64,000 nucleotides of DNA from an uncultured Oligoflexia bacterium (lineage in GTDB: Bacteria; Bdellovibrionota; Bacteriovoracia; Bacteriovoracales; Bacteriovoracaceae), in NCBI GenBank assembly GCA_937120495.1, contig CAKZJW010000114.1, forward strand, positions 26,407-90,406. The letters run 5' to 3'. The translations under genes were made by a program, and so were the position numbers. Below are positions 63,655-64,000 of this stretch, piece after piece. The notes below the pieces were generated by a model. That model was not told where the DNA came from. It saw only the letters and a list, made by a program, of their open reading frames with translations, and ran no database searches. Each line of letters starts with the position of its first letter. The first letter of the stretch is position 1.

Positions 63655-63702
63655 AGTTAGAAATAACATTCCCTGACCAATGCAAGAACACTATTTCTAA
63701 CT
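63655..63702. repeat. 11-bp inverted repeat with 26-bp loop
   Basis: AGTTAGAAATA (63655-63665) and TATTTCTAACT (63692-63702) are perfect inverted copies. Nearby AAGAACAC (63684-63691) is inverted as GTGTTCTT (63579-63586), and AAAGAACA (63547-63554) pairs with TGTTCTTT (63580-63587). Between 63455 and 64000 I see only these repeats, the terminator at 63759 and TGA-broken frames; there is no intact gene. Confidence 0.6.
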
Positions 63703-63758
63703 CTGTGAGACGACATACGTATAGAACAAGTTTATTGATACTAGCTAGATTTGCAAAC

Positions 63759-63790
63759 AAAAAAACGCTGCGAAAGGATCGCAACGTTTT
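63759..63790 (-). terminator. Terminator after the broken gene at the right edge
   Basis: On the minus strand AACGTTGCGA (63788-63779) pairs with TCGCAGCGTT (63773-63764) with one T-G wobble, then a T-run follows. It starts 14 bp past the TAG at 63802, which supports that frame having been a gene. Confidence 0.8.
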
Positions 63791-63801
63791 GTAATATATT
63801 T

Positions 63802-64000
63802 CTATTTGAGTTTAGCTTTGATAAAGTCTCTGTATGCATGTTGTCAATCAATAGTATCTTTGTTAGTTCATCACATAGATGTATGTAATCGTTTCAAAAA
63901 TTGTACTTTTGTTTTCTTTTGAGATATTGATTTGGTAAAATCTTCAAAAGATTGTCATGACTCGGGAGTTTCTTTTATTCTATAGTTGGGATGTTCATTA
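63802..64000 (-). pseudogene. Reading frame interrupted only by TGA, running off the window
   Basis: Minus-strand frame ending at TAG 63804-63802. Over 66 codons to the window edge it contains four TGA and no TAA or TAG. Segments include QSFEDFTKSISQKK, VQFLKRLHTSM and QHAYRDFIKAKLK. Reading TGA as Trp gives a continuous, ordinary-looking protein end. With a terminator directly downstream, this is probably a decayed gene; recoding is possible but unsupported. Confidence 0.45.

Noticed and set aside
63351..64000. Genome-wide use of TGA as tryptophan
   Set aside because: Clear host genes use TGG for Trp, and the VOC gene ends in TGA followed by a coupled gene; only the right edge shows the pattern.

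Overview
The window is AT-rich chromosomal DNA (about one third G+C by eye) from a Gram-negative bacterium. It is unusually dense in lipoproteins, outer-membrane barrels, TPR proteins and giant repeat proteins. A gliding-motor-like (Glt/AgmX-PglI) operon, leucine dehydrogenase, a fused branched-chain E1 dehydrogenase and many short secreted proteins of unknown family together suggest a predatory or delta-like lineage, most likely Bdellovibrionota (Bacteriovorax/Halobacteriovorax type). The lineage is an inference from gene content, not a search result. The standard genetic code is used in the clear genes: TGG for Trp, and TGA used as a stop.

Layout. 1-8774 (minus): a tightly overlapping operon of a barrel protein, three TPR-like proteins, a small periplasmic protein, an FHA-transmembrane-AgmX/PglI protein and two small lipoproteins. 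It reads like an envelope-spanning Glt-type machine. 8855-14568 (minus): a two-subunit AddAB-like helicase-nuclease in which both subunits end in an iron-sulfur nuclease. 14649-17665: Hsp33, a small secreted protein, a degenerate alkaline-phosphatase-like lipoprotein and a membrane protein. 17766-23534 (plus): a membrane Fe-S oxidoreductase followed by three overlapping genes for unknown secreted proteins. 23626-27608: hisS and valS. 27656-32541 (minus): two secreted proteins, then a membrane/lipid group (AEC carrier, GT9-like, EI24/CysZ-like, FabI). 32699-36770 (plus): a hisC-like aminotransferase, FAA hydrolase, flavin reductase and VOC enzyme, probably an aromatic or amino-acid catabolic operon, ending in a lipoprotein gene. 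36763-40127 (minus): M24 peptidase-like protein, GNAT and fused E1 dehydrogenase with a dyad-containing promoter. 40274-45137 (plus): a 31-residue peptide, a lipoprotein, and a 1068-residue secreted protein with about 23 tandem 30-residue units. 45157-49933 (minus): a TIGR03960-type radical SAM protein and two outer-membrane proteins. 50221-57543 (plus): a 2440-residue lipoprotein adhesin whose core holds eight exact 297-bp Ig-like units. 57595-62001: secreted trypsin-like protease, free methionine sulfoxide reductase, leucine dehydrogenase, ferredoxin and a CNNM/CorC-type protein. 62184-64000: a Nudix hydrolase and a degenerate right edge with a frameshifted gene and reading frames broken only by TGA.

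How it fits together. Leucine dehydrogenase plus the fused E1 would feed branched-chain amino acids into acyl-CoA metabolism, and the hisC-FAH group may do the same for aromatic amino acids. This suits an organism living on prey protein. The Glt-like operon, the repeat proteins and the protease are the candidates for surface attachment, movement or prey contact. No tRNA, rRNA, CRISPR array or intact transposon was seen. The most notable items are the 30-residue repeat protein (41931-45137), the adhesin, the Glt-like operon, two terminators whose U-tract runs directly into the next start codon, and the TGA-broken right edge.
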